Source: Mucilaginibacter defluvii (lineage in GTDB: Bacteria > Bacteroidota > Bacteroidia > Sphingobacteriales > Sphingobacteriaceae). From it: 64,000 bases of DNA. Each line of letters opens with the position of its first letter. Within the stretch, counting starts at the first letter, position 1. The notes under the pieces were generated by a model. The model was given only the letters and a program-made list of their open reading frames with translations. It was not told the DNA's origin and ran no database searches. Of the stretch, positions 26,236-34,857 are shown piece after piece. Position numbers and translations under genes: made by a program. The stretch is taken from positions 682,001 to 746,000 of the forward strand of contig NZ_BAABJI010000002.1 in the NCBI RefSeq assembly GCF_039543225.1, read 5' to 3'.

Positions 26236-27135
26236 TCACAAATGACTGCTATGCATACTGGCAAAACGCTTGAAAAGCTCCGCCAAAGAGGAAAGCTGAC
26301 CATGCGGCTGAATGAAGTAAAAAGGTCGTTCAATGGCTAAACCTTTTATATCTATAATTCGGAACTCATTGTGTCGCAATTCTTTTAAAATGGAGTGCAC
26401 AGATAAAAATGCAAAGCAATCACTACCGTTCAGGTAAGATTTAATGCTTTCCGTTCCACCTAACTGCATCTCGATTTTAAGATTGGCTAAGCGGATATTA
26501 AACGGTTTCAAGGCATGAACTATTACCTCTAACGTTCCGGAACCTGGTTCACGCAATAACAGAGGCAGCGACATCAATTCTTCCGGTTTTGACAATTCTT
26601 CTCTGATTGTTTTGTTGACATTACTACAAACCAGCACCAATTCGTCATGAAGGTATTCGTCATAACGCAGCTGCGGATTACGATGGATGCCTTCTACAAT
26701 GCCCAAGTCAATTTGCTTATCTATTAATGCCTGTTCAATCTGCTCTGTGTTACCGGTGACCAAATGAATTTCTACATCATTAAACTTTTTACGGAACTGC
26801 GCCAGTACCTGAGGAATGATATACTGGGCAATTGTGTTGCTGCCACCTATACGAAGCACTCCGCTATACCGCTGAACCAATTGGTTTATATCAAACTCCA
26901 GTTCGTTATGAACAGCTATTAGCTTTTCTGCATATCTTAAAAGTATCTCACCAGCAGGGGTCAAATGGATGCGCCTGTTTCCGCTGCGTTCCAATAAAGT
27001 AGTTTTGTAATGAGCTTCCAATTCGTGGATATGTTTTGTCACCGCTGGCTGTGTAATGAACAATTCGTTTGCTGCCTTTGTAAAATTCAATCTTTTGGCG
27101 ACTGTAAAAAATACTTTTAATCTGAAATCAAACAT
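26236..27135 (-). CDS. LysR-family transcriptional regulator (YeiE/CysB-like)
   Basis: 299-aa LysR regulator: N-terminal winged helix (FFTVAKRLNFTKAANELFITQPAVTKHI, residues about 9-36, shown here by its FTKAANELF core) and a periplasmic-binding-fold effector domain with GGSNTIAQYIIPQVLAQFR and REPGSGTLEVI. The effector domain is of the CysB/CbbR/YeiE type, which senses small anions or reduced-sulfur metabolites. It is followed 110 bases downstream by yeiH on the same strand, so it probably controls that exporter. The ATG at 27135 gives the standard LysR start. Confidence 0.9.
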   Translation of the reverse strand: MFDFRLKVFFTVAKRLNFTKAANELFITQPAVTKHIHELEAHYKTTLLERSGNRRIHLTPAGEILLRYAEKLIAVHNELEFDINQLVQRYSGVLRIGGSNTIAQYIIPQVLAQFRKKFNDVEIHLVTGNTEQIEQALIDKQIDLGIVEGIHRNPQLRYDEYLHDELVLVCSNVNKTIREELSKPEELMSLPLLLREPGSGTLEVIVHALKPFNIRLANLKIEMQLGGTESIKSYLNGSDCFAFLSVHSILKELRHNEFRIIDIKGLAIERPFYFIQPHGQLSSLAELFKRFASMHSSHL

Positions 27136-27245
27136 GCTGGGTAAAGCTATCCATTTCCTGTATTATTAAGACCTCAAAAAAATGGGGCTTACCAGCCCCA
27201 TCATCGTATGCTATTTATCAAACAATTCTAAAGAAATAGAATTTG

Positions 27246-28001
27246 TTAATTCCTTCCAGCCATTACGCCACCATCAATATCCCATACAGCGCCGGTTACC
27301 CAGCTGGTATCATCTGAAAGCAGGTAAGCAATCGTTTCGGCAATATCCTCAGCGGTACCAACGCGACCTATTGGATGAAAGCCATTGAAATCTTGTAGAG
27401 CCGTCTCGATCTTGTCCTTGTCAATAAAGGAACCGTAAATCGGCGTTACCACGACCGCCGGTGAAACTGCGTTAACACGGATGTTATGATCGGCCAGTTC
27501 CATAGCCAGGTGCTGGGTCAGGCTGTGCAGACCCGCTTTGGCCATGGAATAAGCAGATGAAGGTGTAGCTTTGATCGCTTGTTTAGCCCACATGGAACCA
27601 ACATTAACGATTGATCCGCCACCATTATTTTTCATGACCTGGGCCGCAGCTTGGGTGATAAAGAAAAAGGCTTTATTGAAGTTATGATAGATGTCATAAT
27701 CTGCTTCCGTATGCTCCAGGAAAGTTTTAGGTTTAAAGTAACCGGCTGCGTTCACCAGGTATTTTAATTGGGGCAGCTCTTTACCCAGCTTTTCGCTGAA
27801 TGACCTCACCTGGTTCATATCCGACAGGTCAACTAAATAGGTTTGTACCTTACCGCCGGCCGCATTTAACTCTTCGGCCGTTTTAATTAGGTTATTTTCA
27901 TCTCTCGCAACAATTGCAACTTCGATACCTTTTTCTATTAGTGCTTTTGCGGTGGCTTTTCCCATACCAGTAGAACCGCCTATGATCAATGCTTGTGACA
28001 T
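27246..28001 (-). CDS. SDR-family NAD(P)-dependent oxidoreductase
   Basis: 251-aa classical short-chain dehydrogenase. It has the cofactor motif [14 protein letters not shown] (residues 8-21), NAAGY, a serine in IVNVGSMWA, and [10 protein letters not shown] (the YxxxK catalytic pair), with a C-terminal [13 protein letters not shown] typical of FabG-like enzymes. Substrate unknown. It follows the ABM-like and OsmC-like genes on the same strand, so it may be the last gene of a small stress-response unit. Confidence 0.88.
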   Translation of the reverse strand: MSQALIIGGSTGMGKATAKALIEKGIEVAIVARDENNLIKTAEELNAAGGKVQTYLVDLSDMNQVRSFSEKLGKELPQLKYLVNAAGYFKPKTFLEHTEADYDIYHNFNKAFFFITQAAAQVMKNNGGGSIVNVGSMWAKQAIKATPSSAYSMAKAGLHSLTQHLAMELADHNIRVNAVSPAVVVTPIYGSFIDKDKIETALQDFNGFHPIGRVGTAEDIAETIAYLLSDDTSWVTGAVWDIDGGVMAGRN

Positions 28002-28088
28002 ATTCTTTTTTATTAAATTTTTACGTTAACTGAAGTAACAGGAATGCTTGATGACAGCGTTCCTGCCTGTGAATTTTTAATCTTCCTG

Positions 28089-28376
28089 TTAAGCTACTGT
28101 GTAGATCCTAACCTCCGGAGTAGCTTTCAAGTACGGTTTTAGCTCGACCACCACATCATTGGTAAATAGTTCGCTTGACAGGTAGGCGCTGGCCTGATCC
28201 GCCGATTCGAAACCGTGCAGCACCTGTACATCCTCGTCGCGGATCAATAATTCCTTGGAGGATGCGCCCTCGATACGTTCCAGAAAGGGGGCTTTGTACT
28301 TGGTGTAGATACCGGCGGCGTTTGCGCGGTCGGCGTTATCGATCTGTAAAGTGATCTCTAAAAATGCTTTTGCCAT
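28089..28376 (-). CDS. Small dimeric alpha/beta-barrel (ABM-like) protein
   Basis: 95 aa from the ATG at 28376, starting MAKAFLEITLQI. The frame is open further upstream but that part looks non-coding, and the region before 28376 is AT-rich leader. The alternating beta-alpha pattern and EVRIYTV end resemble antibiotic-biosynthesis-monooxygenase or stress-responsive dimeric barrels. The family call is by pattern only. It lies between the OsmC and SDR genes, which suggests a role in detoxifying reactive or electrophilic compounds. Confidence 0.6.
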   Translation of the reverse strand: MAKAFLEITLQIDNADRANAAGIYTKYKAPFLERIEGASSKELLIRDEDVQVLHGFESADQASAYLSSELFTNDVVVELKPYLKATPEVRIYTVA

Positions 28377-28534
28377 GTTTTTTAAATTTTGATTTTTTGT
28401 TGATACAAATTTCCGTTTTGCACCAAAGGTGAACAAGGGAGATATTGGAGGAAGTATGGTAGATTTCTGTTGCATGCGATGGACGTTCCTCCAAACCATT
28501 ACTGATTTAGTAATCGGCTTCTCCTTCAATGCGC

Positions 28535-29092
28535 TTACACTTCTTGCTGTTCTATTCCGAGATGCCTATTGATCGATATACGGACCGGATCAGAAATGGT
28601 ACGGTAGCCCGGCGATACTTTTTGGACGTGGGCAATGATTTCATCATACTGTTCAGTGGTACCGCGGCCGGCTACCTCGAAATTGAACTGCAACTCTTCG
28701 AATCCCACCGAAACGTTAGGATCAAGGTCCAGGAAGCCCCTAAGGTCTAACGCACCTTTGATTGTTAATTTAACGCTTTCCAGTTGGATGCCTTTAGCGG
28801 TAGCGCCAGCTACGAATCCGACCATCATGCAACCGGCCATACCGCCCAATAAATAATCCTGCGGGTTAGGATAACGATTGTCACCCAGCAAAGCTTCCGG
28901 CTCACCGATAGAATAGGTGAATTGTTTGGCCGCTGGTTTTGAACCGATATTTTTGGGGTGAGTAGTGATCTCTGTTTCTACGCCACCCTTCCAGTTGGCT
29001 GTGACCCCCAATGTAAGTTGAGCTTCGTTCGGATCTTGCCCGATAACGTCTATGTAACTCTTTAATGCTTCTAAATTCAGACCGTTCAACAT
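28535..29092 (-). CDS. OsmC-family protein
   Basis: 185-aa OsmC/Ohr-like protein. It contains EPEALLGDNRYPNPQDYLLGG, then MAGCMMVGFVAGATAKG, where OsmC proteins carry the first reactive Cys on the central helix. The family reduces organic hydroperoxides using a Cys pair; only this one conserved Cys is evident here, so peroxidase activity is uncertain. It begins a minus-strand run OsmC, ABM-like, SDR, downstream of an AraC regulator. Confidence 0.8.
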   Translation of the reverse strand: MLNGLNLEALKSYIDVIGQDPNEAQLTLGVTANWKGGVETEITTHPKNIGSKPAAKQFTYSIGEPEALLGDNRYPNPQDYLLGGMAGCMMVGFVAGATAKGIQLESVKLTIKGALDLRGFLDLDPNVSVGFEELQFNFEVAGRGTTEQYDEIIAHVQKVSPGYRTISDPVRISINRHLGIEQQEV

Positions 29093-29240
29093 ATGCTTTA
29101 TAATTTTTTACAAAGCTATGGAGCAGTTACAAGCGGCAAAATGGACAAATCCGCAATTAGATTGTACTTATGGGTATACTTAAAAGATGTTCCTGCCGTC
29201 CGGGTCGGGAGGTGCCGGGATAGAATAATAAATGGGGGGA

Positions 29241-30140
29241 TCAGGCAATTGATCTCCGGAATTCCAGTGGCGACATGCCGCTATGCTTTTTAAAGAACTT
29301 CACAAAATAGGACGGGTCCTCAAAGCCAAGGTCGTAGCCGATCTGATTAACATTTAAAGGCAAGTGTACCAGCATGCGCTGCGCCTCTAAGATGATGCGT
29401 TCCTGAATGATCTGCGAGGGGCTTTTACCCAGAAACTGATTTGTTAGGTCTGCGAGTGTCCGGGCCGAAACTAGCATGAGTTCTGCATAAGCCGCTACAG
29501 TAAGCCCATCCTTATAATGTTGTTCCACCATATCGGTAAAGCGCAGCAACTGGATCTTTTTGTCATCAACTTTCAATACAGACAGATCGACCGTTTTTTC
29601 GAATGTACTTTTACGGCGCTGGACCTGAATAAGAAAAGCTTTCAGGTAACTCCGCAGCAGTTCGTCTTGACCGAAGCCTGGCTCACCGCTTAGTTCCAGC
29701 TTCATCAAGCGGATGTAATCATCCAAAAGGACATTGATTTGGCTGGCTACACAGCATGAGGGCAGCTGGTAAGGATTGTTGAACAGGTTCTGCTTGACCA
29801 TAAAGGCAACATCACCATCGTTACCCATTAGAAAGGGTTCATTGAAATGTATGAGTATCCCGGTATAATTGCTACCGGTATCGAAGTAATGCACCTGGTT
29901 CTTTGCAATAAAAAAAACAGAATTATCAACTACCTCATATTCCTTGAAATCAACAAAATGCTTCCCGCTTCCGGTCTTGAACCAAATGATCTGGTAAAAA
30001 CTGTGGATGTGTGCCTTGCTGGCATTTGCGCCGTGCTTTTCCAGATAGTCGCCTAATTCAAAGATGGCAAACTGCGATTTATCTGGCTGGTTCTTATGCA
30101 GGTGAAACTCAGTTAAGGTAAGATTATTTTTTTCTGCCAT
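29241..30140 (-). CDS. AraC-family transcriptional regulator
   Basis: 299-aa regulator with an N-terminal cupin-like sensing domain (FYQIIWFKTGSGKHFVDF; HFNEPFL) and a C-terminal AraC double helix-turn-helix (YAELMLVSARTLADLTNQFL; QIGYDLGFEDPSYFVKFFKK, then SPLEFR). It precedes the OsmC-ABM-SDR genes by 148 bases on the same strand and is probably their regulator. A Fur-family gene starts 7 bases further upstream on the same strand. Confidence 0.9.
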   Translation of the reverse strand: MAEKNNLTLTEFHLHKNQPDKSQFAIFELGDYLEKHGANASKAHIHSFYQIIWFKTGSGKHFVDFKEYEVVDNSVFFIAKNQVHYFDTGSNYTGILIHFNEPFLMGNDGDVAFMVKQNLFNNPYQLPSCCVASQINVLLDDYIRLMKLELSGEPGFGQDELLRSYLKAFLIQVQRRKSTFEKTVDLSVLKVDDKKIQLLRFTDMVEQHYKDGLTVAAYAELMLVSARTLADLTNQFLGKSPSQIIQERIILEAQRMLVHLPLNVNQIGYDLGFEDPSYFVKFFKKHSGMSPLEFRRSIA

Positions 30141-30147
30141 AGCTCTT

Positions 30148-30534
30148 TTATTTTTGAACAGCGCATGCTTTACATACGCCGCTAAGTATACAGTTTACAT
30201 CTTCTACTTCATAGCCTTCCGGTACTGTAAAGTGTACAGAATTAGGTAAGCATTCTATTGTTTTACAACAATTGCAACGGAAATGAAAATGATGTCGCAC
30301 CTGATCTGTGTCTTTGCATTTGATACACAATGCAAAATACTGCTTGCCGCCTTCCGCTATGATCTTATGCAATGTTCCGTCTTCACAAAATCGGTTGAGT
30401 ACCCGGTAAATGGTCGCACGGTCGATGTCCACTTGGATCTGCTGCTCTATGGCATCCTTGCTCATGGCCTTCCCAGTATTCTTGAGGACCTCAAGTACCG
30501 CTTCCTTTGTTGGTGTACTTCGCCTTTTGATCAT
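30148..30534 (-). CDS. Fur-family transcriptional regulator
   Basis: 128 aa from ATG 30534. A TTG at 30555 would add seven residues but lies inside the operator-like dyad 30538-30556, so the ATG is preferred. It has the Fur winged helix (IDRATIYRVLNRFCEDGTLHKI) and metal ligands RHHFHFRCNCCKTIEC and a C-terminal GVCKAC, giving the CxxC pairs of a structural zinc site. It is divergent from the TrxR-like gene at 30585, with only 50 bases between them, so it probably controls that gene and itself. Whether it senses peroxide, zinc or iron cannot be told. Confidence 0.88.
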   Translation of the reverse strand: MIKRRSTPTKEAVLEVLKNTGKAMSKDAIEQQIQVDIDRATIYRVLNRFCEDGTLHKIIAEGGKQYFALCIKCKDTDQVRHHFHFRCNCCKTIECLPNSVHFTVPEGYEVEDVNCILSGVCKACAVQK

Positions 30535-30537
30535 CTT

Positions 30538-30579
30538 ATTGCGATTAAGTTGCAATAATAAATAGATTATTTAGCTTTG
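30538..30579. promoter_or_regulatory. Fur-type dyad overlapping a Bacteroidota promoter
   Basis: ATTGCGATTAAGTTGCAAT (30538-30556) is an inverted repeat of the ATTGC/GCAAT type. A TAnnTTTG box, TAGCTTTG, lies at 30572-30579 only 5 bases before the ATG at 30585, so the rightward mRNA would be leaderless or nearly so. The expected -33 position falls inside the dyad, which would let bound repressor block the promoter. Confidence 0.5.
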
Positions 30580-30584
30580 CTGTC

Positions 30585-31490
30585 ATGGAAGCACAAGATT
30601 TTAAAGTAATTGTTGTCGGCGGAAGCTATTCAGGCCTATCAGCGGCGATGACCCTGGGCAGATCTTTAAGGAAAACACTGGTTATTGACAGCGCAAAGCC
30701 TTGCAACCATTTTACGCCTCATTCCCATAATTTTCTAACACAGGATGGTATGACACCGCAGCAAATTGCAAAGATCGCCAAAGAACAGGTCGAGAAGTAT
30801 GCTTCCGTAACGTTTATAAGTGATGAAGCGATCAAAGCCGAACGTTTGGAAAATACTTTTATAATCGAGACTAAATCCGGCCAGGTGTATAAGACAGCTA
30901 AACTGGTCTTTTCAACAGGCATTAAAGATATTATGCCGGACATTAAAGGCTTTGTAGAGTGCTGGGGCAAATCGGTCATTCACTGCCCTTACTGCCATGG
31001 ATACGAGTACAGGGATCAGAAAACGGCCATTTGGGTAAACGAAGAGAACGCTTTTCATCTGGCTCCGCTTATTCGTAATCTCACCCAGAAGGTTACCGTA
31101 CTGACCAACGGGGCCGTCCGGTTCACAACGGAGGAAAGGTCCAAATTCAACAAAAATGGCATCCGTATCGAAGAAGGTAAGATAGCCGAACTGGAACATT
31201 CAAATGGTCAGTTGCGAACTATCTTATTTCAGGATGCCCGTAAAGAAAGTTTCGATGCACTTTACACCCAATTACCTTTTGAACAGCATTGCGGCATTCC
31301 TTCGGCGTTAGGCTGTGAATATACGGACAAGGGCTATCTTAAAACAGACATGTTTTTTAAAACTACCGTTGAGGGCGTATACGCCTGTGGCGATAATACC
31401 AGCCCGTTCCGCGCCGTTTCAAATGCTGTAGCCAACGGCAATTTTGCCGGAGCGACCATCAACCGGGAATTAGCCAGCGAGCAATTTTAA
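30585..31490 (+). CDS. NAD(P)/FAD-dependent thioredoxin-reductase-like oxidoreductase
   Basis: 301-aa flavoprotein with FAD motif VVGGSYSGLSAAMTLGR (residues 11-27), the redox pair in CPYCHGYEY (about 140-148), and a C-terminal GVYACGDNTSPFRAVSNAVA that closes on FAD. This is the thioredoxin-reductase fold. The second Rossmann glycine motif (normally GxGxxA) is replaced by a poor match near TAIWVNEENAFHLAPLIRN, so NADPH binding may be weak or lost. It is divergent from the Fur-family gene and shares its operator region. A dedicated thioredoxin partner could be the Trx-like protein at 32670. Confidence 0.85.
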   Translation: MEAQDFKVIVVGGSYSGLSAAMTLGRSLRKTLVIDSAKPCNHFTPHSHNFLTQDGMTPQQIAKIAKEQVEKYASVTFISDEAIKAERLENTFIIETKSGQVYKTAKLVFSTGIKDIMPDIKGFVECWGKSVIHCPYCHGYEYRDQKTAIWVNEENAFHLAPLIRNLTQKVTVLTNGAVRFTTEERSKFNKNGIRIEEGKIAELEHSNGQLRTILFQDARKESFDALYTQLPFEQHCGIPSALGCEYTDKGYLKTDMFFKTTVEGVYACGDNTSPFRAVSNAVANGNFAGATINRELASEQF

Positions 31491-31587
31491 AATTAAAATA
31501 CCAGGCTTTACAGTTCACTGGGGATAATTACCATCAAAACTCCATTTAATACAATAAATCTTTATTTTAAATCAGCAATTTCGCCTG

Positions 31588-32673
31588 ATGAATGTTGAGG
31601 ATAAAATTATTATTATCGGCGGCGGTTTAAGCGGTCTGCTGCTGGCCTACCAGTTAGAGAAGTTAAACGTCAGGTCACTTTTCTTAGAAGCATCGAATCG
31701 CCTAGGCGGAAGGATACAGACTTTAACAGGTGTCCATGGAACACCTCTGGAATTGGGTGCAACCTGGTTCTCCGATATGCATCCGAATCTCCTGGCGTTG
31801 ATCGGTGATCTGGGATTGACTAAATTTCCTCAATATTCTAAAGGTGTCTCTTTATTTCAGACCAAATCTTTTGAGCCGGCCCAGCAATTTTATGTTTCGG
31901 GGGCAGAAACGCCTTCTTACCGGCTAAGTGGCGGAACACAGCAGCTGATAGATACACTCGCAGTCAGGCTGAAGAGTACAGAGATCATACTGAATGCTAA
32001 TGCCGACCGCATCACCGAGGCGGGCACTCACGTCGATGTCATGACCAGCGAAGGCCAAACTTATAAAGGTCTGGTTGCGGTCGTTTGCCTGCCACCGCAG
32101 CTGGCAGCCTCCCAAATAAAGTTTGAGCCGATATTACCGGATGCGGTGAATAAAGTATTGCCAGCAGTACAAACGTGGATGGCGGGATCAGTAAAATTTA
32201 CCCTGGAATATGGCGAACCTTTTTGGCGCAATAAAGGCTTTTCGGGCATGCTTTACAGCCATGCAGGAGTAGTCGTAGAAATGTATGATCATACCAATAT
32301 AGAGGAGACGCTTTTTGGGTTTACTGGTTTTTTGAATGGCGGCGCAGCAAACTATGATCTTGAAGTAAGAAAAGAGTTCGTCTTACGTCAGCTGACCGAT
32401 CTGTTCGGTGCGGAGGCTGCTAGTCCACTAACTTACCAGGACAAGGTATGGAATGATAAGTACCTGTTGTCCGGCAACCCCATCATTGAGCGACCGCACC
32501 AGTTCAACGGCCACCATTTGTTACAGCAAGCCTACCTGAATCAAAAACTGTTGTTTTGCGGTACGGAGACTTCGCCTATTTGCGGCGGGTATATGGAAGG
32601 GGCTGTCATTTCCGCCACAAGGGTTGCAGAGCAGATTCGCACTTTTTTGAACCACACACCGCACCGGGCATGA
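31588..32673 (+). CDS. Flavin-containing amine oxidase family protein
   Basis: 361-aa FAD oxidoreductase of the monoamine-oxidase fold: IIIIGGGLSGLLLAYQLE (residues 7-24), SNRLGGRIQT, LELGATWFSD, and C-terminal FCGTETSPICGGYMEGAV. Bacterial MAO-like enzymes of about 350-450 aa act on amines or serve as desaturases. Its TGA overlaps the ATG of the following thioredoxin-like gene (ATGA), so the two are translated together. Confidence 0.85.
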   Translation: MNVEDKIIIIGGGLSGLLLAYQLEKLNVRSLFLEASNRLGGRIQTLTGVHGTPLELGATWFSDMHPNLLALIGDLGLTKFPQYSKGVSLFQTKSFEPAQQFYVSGAETPSYRLSGGTQQLIDTLAVRLKSTEIILNANADRITEAGTHVDVMTSEGQTYKGLVAVVCLPPQLAASQIKFEPILPDAVNKVLPAVQTWMAGSVKFTLEYGEPFWRNKGFSGMLYSHAGVVVEMYDHTNIEETLFGFTGFLNGGAANYDLEVRKEFVLRQLTDLFGAEAASPLTYQDKVWNDKYLLSGNPIIERPHQFNGHHLLQQAYLNQKLLFCGTETSPICGGYMEGAVISATRVAEQIRTFLNHTPHRA

Positions 32674-33227
32674 CGTACGAACAATACCATGCTTTATTCG
32701 GTCGCATTTTAAGCGATCCTTCGCTGTCCCATCCCTACGACAACGAAGCTTACCTGGAATATACCAAGCTAAACAGTTCCCGAATGCGTCGCCGGGATAA
32801 ACAGTTATCGCTCGATAAACATTTGATGACGTTGTTACAGCGCTTGGAATTACCGCAGCATTGGATCATTATTACAGAGCCGTGGTGCGGCGATGCAGCC
32901 CATATACTTCCGTTTCTGATCCGGATGACCACACAAAATCCGCTGATCACCTATGATATTCAGTTACGTGATAGTAGTCCTTTCCTGATCGATTCCTATC
33001 TGACTGAAGGGGCGAAAAGCATCCCGAAACTGATCGTGCGGAACATGGCAGGAGAAGACTTGTTCAACTGGGGACCGCGCCCGAAGCCAGCTCAGAAACT
33101 GCTAAAATCCTTAACAGTTGCAAGCGTCGATCCAAAGATCGCCTTACAGAACTGGTATAATCAGAATAAAGGCGTTTCGATCAATGTGGAGATCACGCAG
33201 CTGTTCCAGCAATTGAACATTCGGTAA
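32670..33227 (+). CDS. Thioredoxin-fold protein with WCGDA site
   Basis: 185 aa from the ATG at 32670, which overlaps the amine-oxidase stop. The frame is open further upstream, but only inside that gene. The redox motif is EPWCGDAAHILPF, in place of WCGPC, so a single Cys is kept and ordinary disulfide exchange is unlikely. A thioredoxin-type segment SIPKLIVRNMAG with a cis-proline position follows. This WCGDA subtype is found in many Bacteroidota genomes with unknown role. Confidence 0.75.
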   Translation: MTYEQYHALFGRILSDPSLSHPYDNEAYLEYTKLNSSRMRRRDKQLSLDKHLMTLLQRLELPQHWIIITEPWCGDAAHILPFLIRMTTQNPLITYDIQLRDSSPFLIDSYLTEGAKSIPKLIVRNMAGEDLFNWGPRPKPAQKLLKSLTVASVDPKIALQNWYNQNKGVSINVEITQLFQQLNIR

Positions 33228-33294
33228 TATTATTTAAAAGACTGCAAATTAATACTAATATTTAATGATGATATTTAAGTCATCATGGATTAAC

Positions 33295-33408
33295 CGCCCC
33301 CTGTTTTTACTAAAATCATTAATAATACGAAAACAGGGGGCGTCCTAAAATGGGCGGGCGATAGCCCGCCGTCCGGCAATTTTTAAGCAAGGGGGATTGT
33401 TCCCCCTT
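33295..33408. terminator. Three consecutive strong hairpins between convergent genes
   Basis: Three perfect inverted repeats lie in a row: CGCCCCCTGTTTT/AAAACAGGGGGCG (33295-33307 and 33330-33342), GGCGGGC/GCCCGCC (33353-33359 and 33364-33370) and AAGGGGGA/TCCCCCTT (33389-33408 overall). They separate the thioredoxin-like gene from the DUF932 gene on the opposite strand. They can stop transcription from both sides. The density is higher than usual for one terminator. Confidence 0.6.
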
Positions 33409-33415
33409 GTCTAGT

Positions 33416-34483
33416 TCAATTGTACGTCAATGCTTCTTGGCCATGAGTGGCAAAGTCCCGGCATAGATCAAAGGCGGTTTGCGCCCTTTGTTTGGCAGTA
33501 CCGTCCATGATAGATTTGAATTTAGCCTCCTCGTTCTTAAAACTGCGTACATTTTGAAAATAGCCTGTTACGGCATTGTATGCACCAAACACTGTTCCCG
33601 CGGTCGTATCGATCTGCTGGGTCGGACTGGCTAAAGCATATTCATACACGCCGTCTACAATGTTCGTGTATTGCGTCGAAAGCTGGTCAAACTTGCCTTC
33701 GGCTAAATGGTCTAATACTTCTTTATTAGGTGCCATAGCGATCTGTATCAGTTTTTTCACTTCACTGTCAGTAATGCGGACTTTTGCCCACCGGTTAAAC
33801 AAGCCTTCCATTTCATTGCTCAACTCACGGCTGATGCCCATGAGCGTATGCGCTTGCTTCAATCGCTCGGCAGCAGACGCGGTATGCCGTATCTTAATTG
33901 CTCCTGAATGGTTGCGCATGGCAGCATTAAGCGTGTTGTTACATACAATTCTAATTGGCGTAAATGCTGCGGTAATACTGCCTAACCCGTCGTGCGAAGT
34001 GGTTAAAAACAGGTATTGCTCTATCCAGTCCTTCACACCAACACGGATATAATCAGGCAGTTTGGCGGTAATAAAAACCCGTTCGCCGTTTCCTAATGCG
34101 CCTGCGGTCTCATACAGGATACCATTGCCTCCGCCGACAATTGCGTCAAAGAAGGAAAACGCCTCACGGTTTTGTACTACTTCATAGTCATTGCCAACAA
34201 CCCCTAAAACCTGCTCGGTATCTGCCCGTACGGTGGCAAAGAAATTAGGTACTGCTATTTCAGGGATAATGATATCGTCGCTGCTTTCGCCCCAATGGTT
34301 GGCAGTATCATAAGTAAATAAAGGACGTTTCTCTACAATGTAGTCCAAACCTGCGTGCTGTATCGCTTCACTACTGGTCGGGTAACGATCAATGATTTGC
34401 CCTAATCCGTGCCAGGCTTTTTCCTTTACACTCATAAAACTGTGTTTGCCTGTATTGCTGTTGAAATTGATCTGATGTGCCAT
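33416..34483 (-). CDS. DUF932 phage/plasmid-like protein
   Basis: 355-aa protein of the DUF932 (phage/plasmid-like TIGR03299) family: KAWHGLGQIIDRYPTSSEAI near the N-terminus, YEVVQNREAFSFFDAIVGGG, and VCNNTLNAAMRNHSGAIKIRH. The family is typical of phages, plasmids and conjugative elements; its function is not established. Two short genes and a 205-aa protein follow upstream in a mobile-element cluster. A decayed fragment of another copy lies at 24973. Confidence 0.85.
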   Translation of the reverse strand: MAHQINFNSNTGKHSFMSVKEKAWHGLGQIIDRYPTSSEAIQHAGLDYIVEKRPLFTYDTANHWGESSDDIIIPEIAVPNFFATVRADTEQVLGVVGNDYEVVQNREAFSFFDAIVGGGNGILYETAGALGNGERVFITAKLPDYIRVGVKDWIEQYLFLTTSHDGLGSITAAFTPIRIVCNNTLNAAMRNHSGAIKIRHTASAAERLKQAHTLMGISRELSNEMEGLFNRWAKVRITDSEVKKLIQIAMAPNKEVLDHLAEGKFDQLSTQYTNIVDGVYEYALASPTQQIDTTAGTVFGAYNAVTGYFQNVRSFKNEEAKFKSIMDGTAKQRAQTAFDLCRDFATHGQEALTYN

Positions 34484-34487
34484 GATA

Positions 34488-34661
34488 TTAGTTTTTAGAG
34501 GTTCTTGTGTTTAATGGGATGATCTCGGTACGCAGCACCTTGACGTTTTCGGTGCCGGTAACTGCTACGTCGCTATTTTGCAATTCTGCTATCGCGTCGT
34601 GTATGTTGGGGTGCGTGGTCTCGATGGTCACTTTCACCAATAAAAAAATTTTGTCTTCCAT
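34488..34661 (-). CDS. Small hypothetical protein (57 aa) of the mobile-element module
   Basis: ATG at 34661 (MEDKIFLLVKVTIETTHPNI) through to TAA 34488-34490. The predicted protein has a beta-alpha pattern and ends NTRTSKN. It lies 4 bases after the stop of the 42-aa gene upstream and 4 bases before the DUF932 start, so the three are almost certainly co-translated. Gene is convincing by position; function unknown. Confidence 0.65.
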   Translation of the reverse strand: MEDKIFLLVKVTIETTHPNIHDAIAELQNSDVAVTGTENVKVLRTEIIPLNTRTSKN

Positions 34662-34665
34662 CGCC

Positions 34666-34794
34666 TTAATATTGATAGGTGTTCAAAAAATCGCGGAGTT
34701 CCATTTGAAACTGTGCTGGGTTTTCCTGCGCCAGCTGTTCGGCATAACCTTCCCAAAAAATCTGGTCGGTCAGTTCTATAAATTGCTCGTACAT
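34666..34794 (-). CDS. Small hypothetical protein (42 aa) of the mobile-element module
   Basis: ATG at 34794 (MYEQFIELTDQIFWEGYAEQ) to TAA 34666-34668. It is acidic and helical. Immediate spacing to the 57-aa gene (4 bases) supports its reality. Upstream lies the 205-aa gene. Small acidic proteins next to DUF932 are common on Bacteroidota mobile elements; no function is known to me. Confidence 0.6.
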   Translation of the reverse strand: MYEQFIELTDQIFWEGYAEQLAQENPAQFQMELRDFLNTYQY

Positions 34795-34857
34795 GGGAGT
34801 TGCTGTTTTAATGAAGTTTGAAAATGCCCCCGGCTAAACACCGGGAGCAATACTTGT

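Noticed and set aside
34488..34794. Toxin-antitoxin pair
   Set aside because: The two small proteins show no known toxin or antitoxin motif and sit in a DUF932 module; position alone is not enough.
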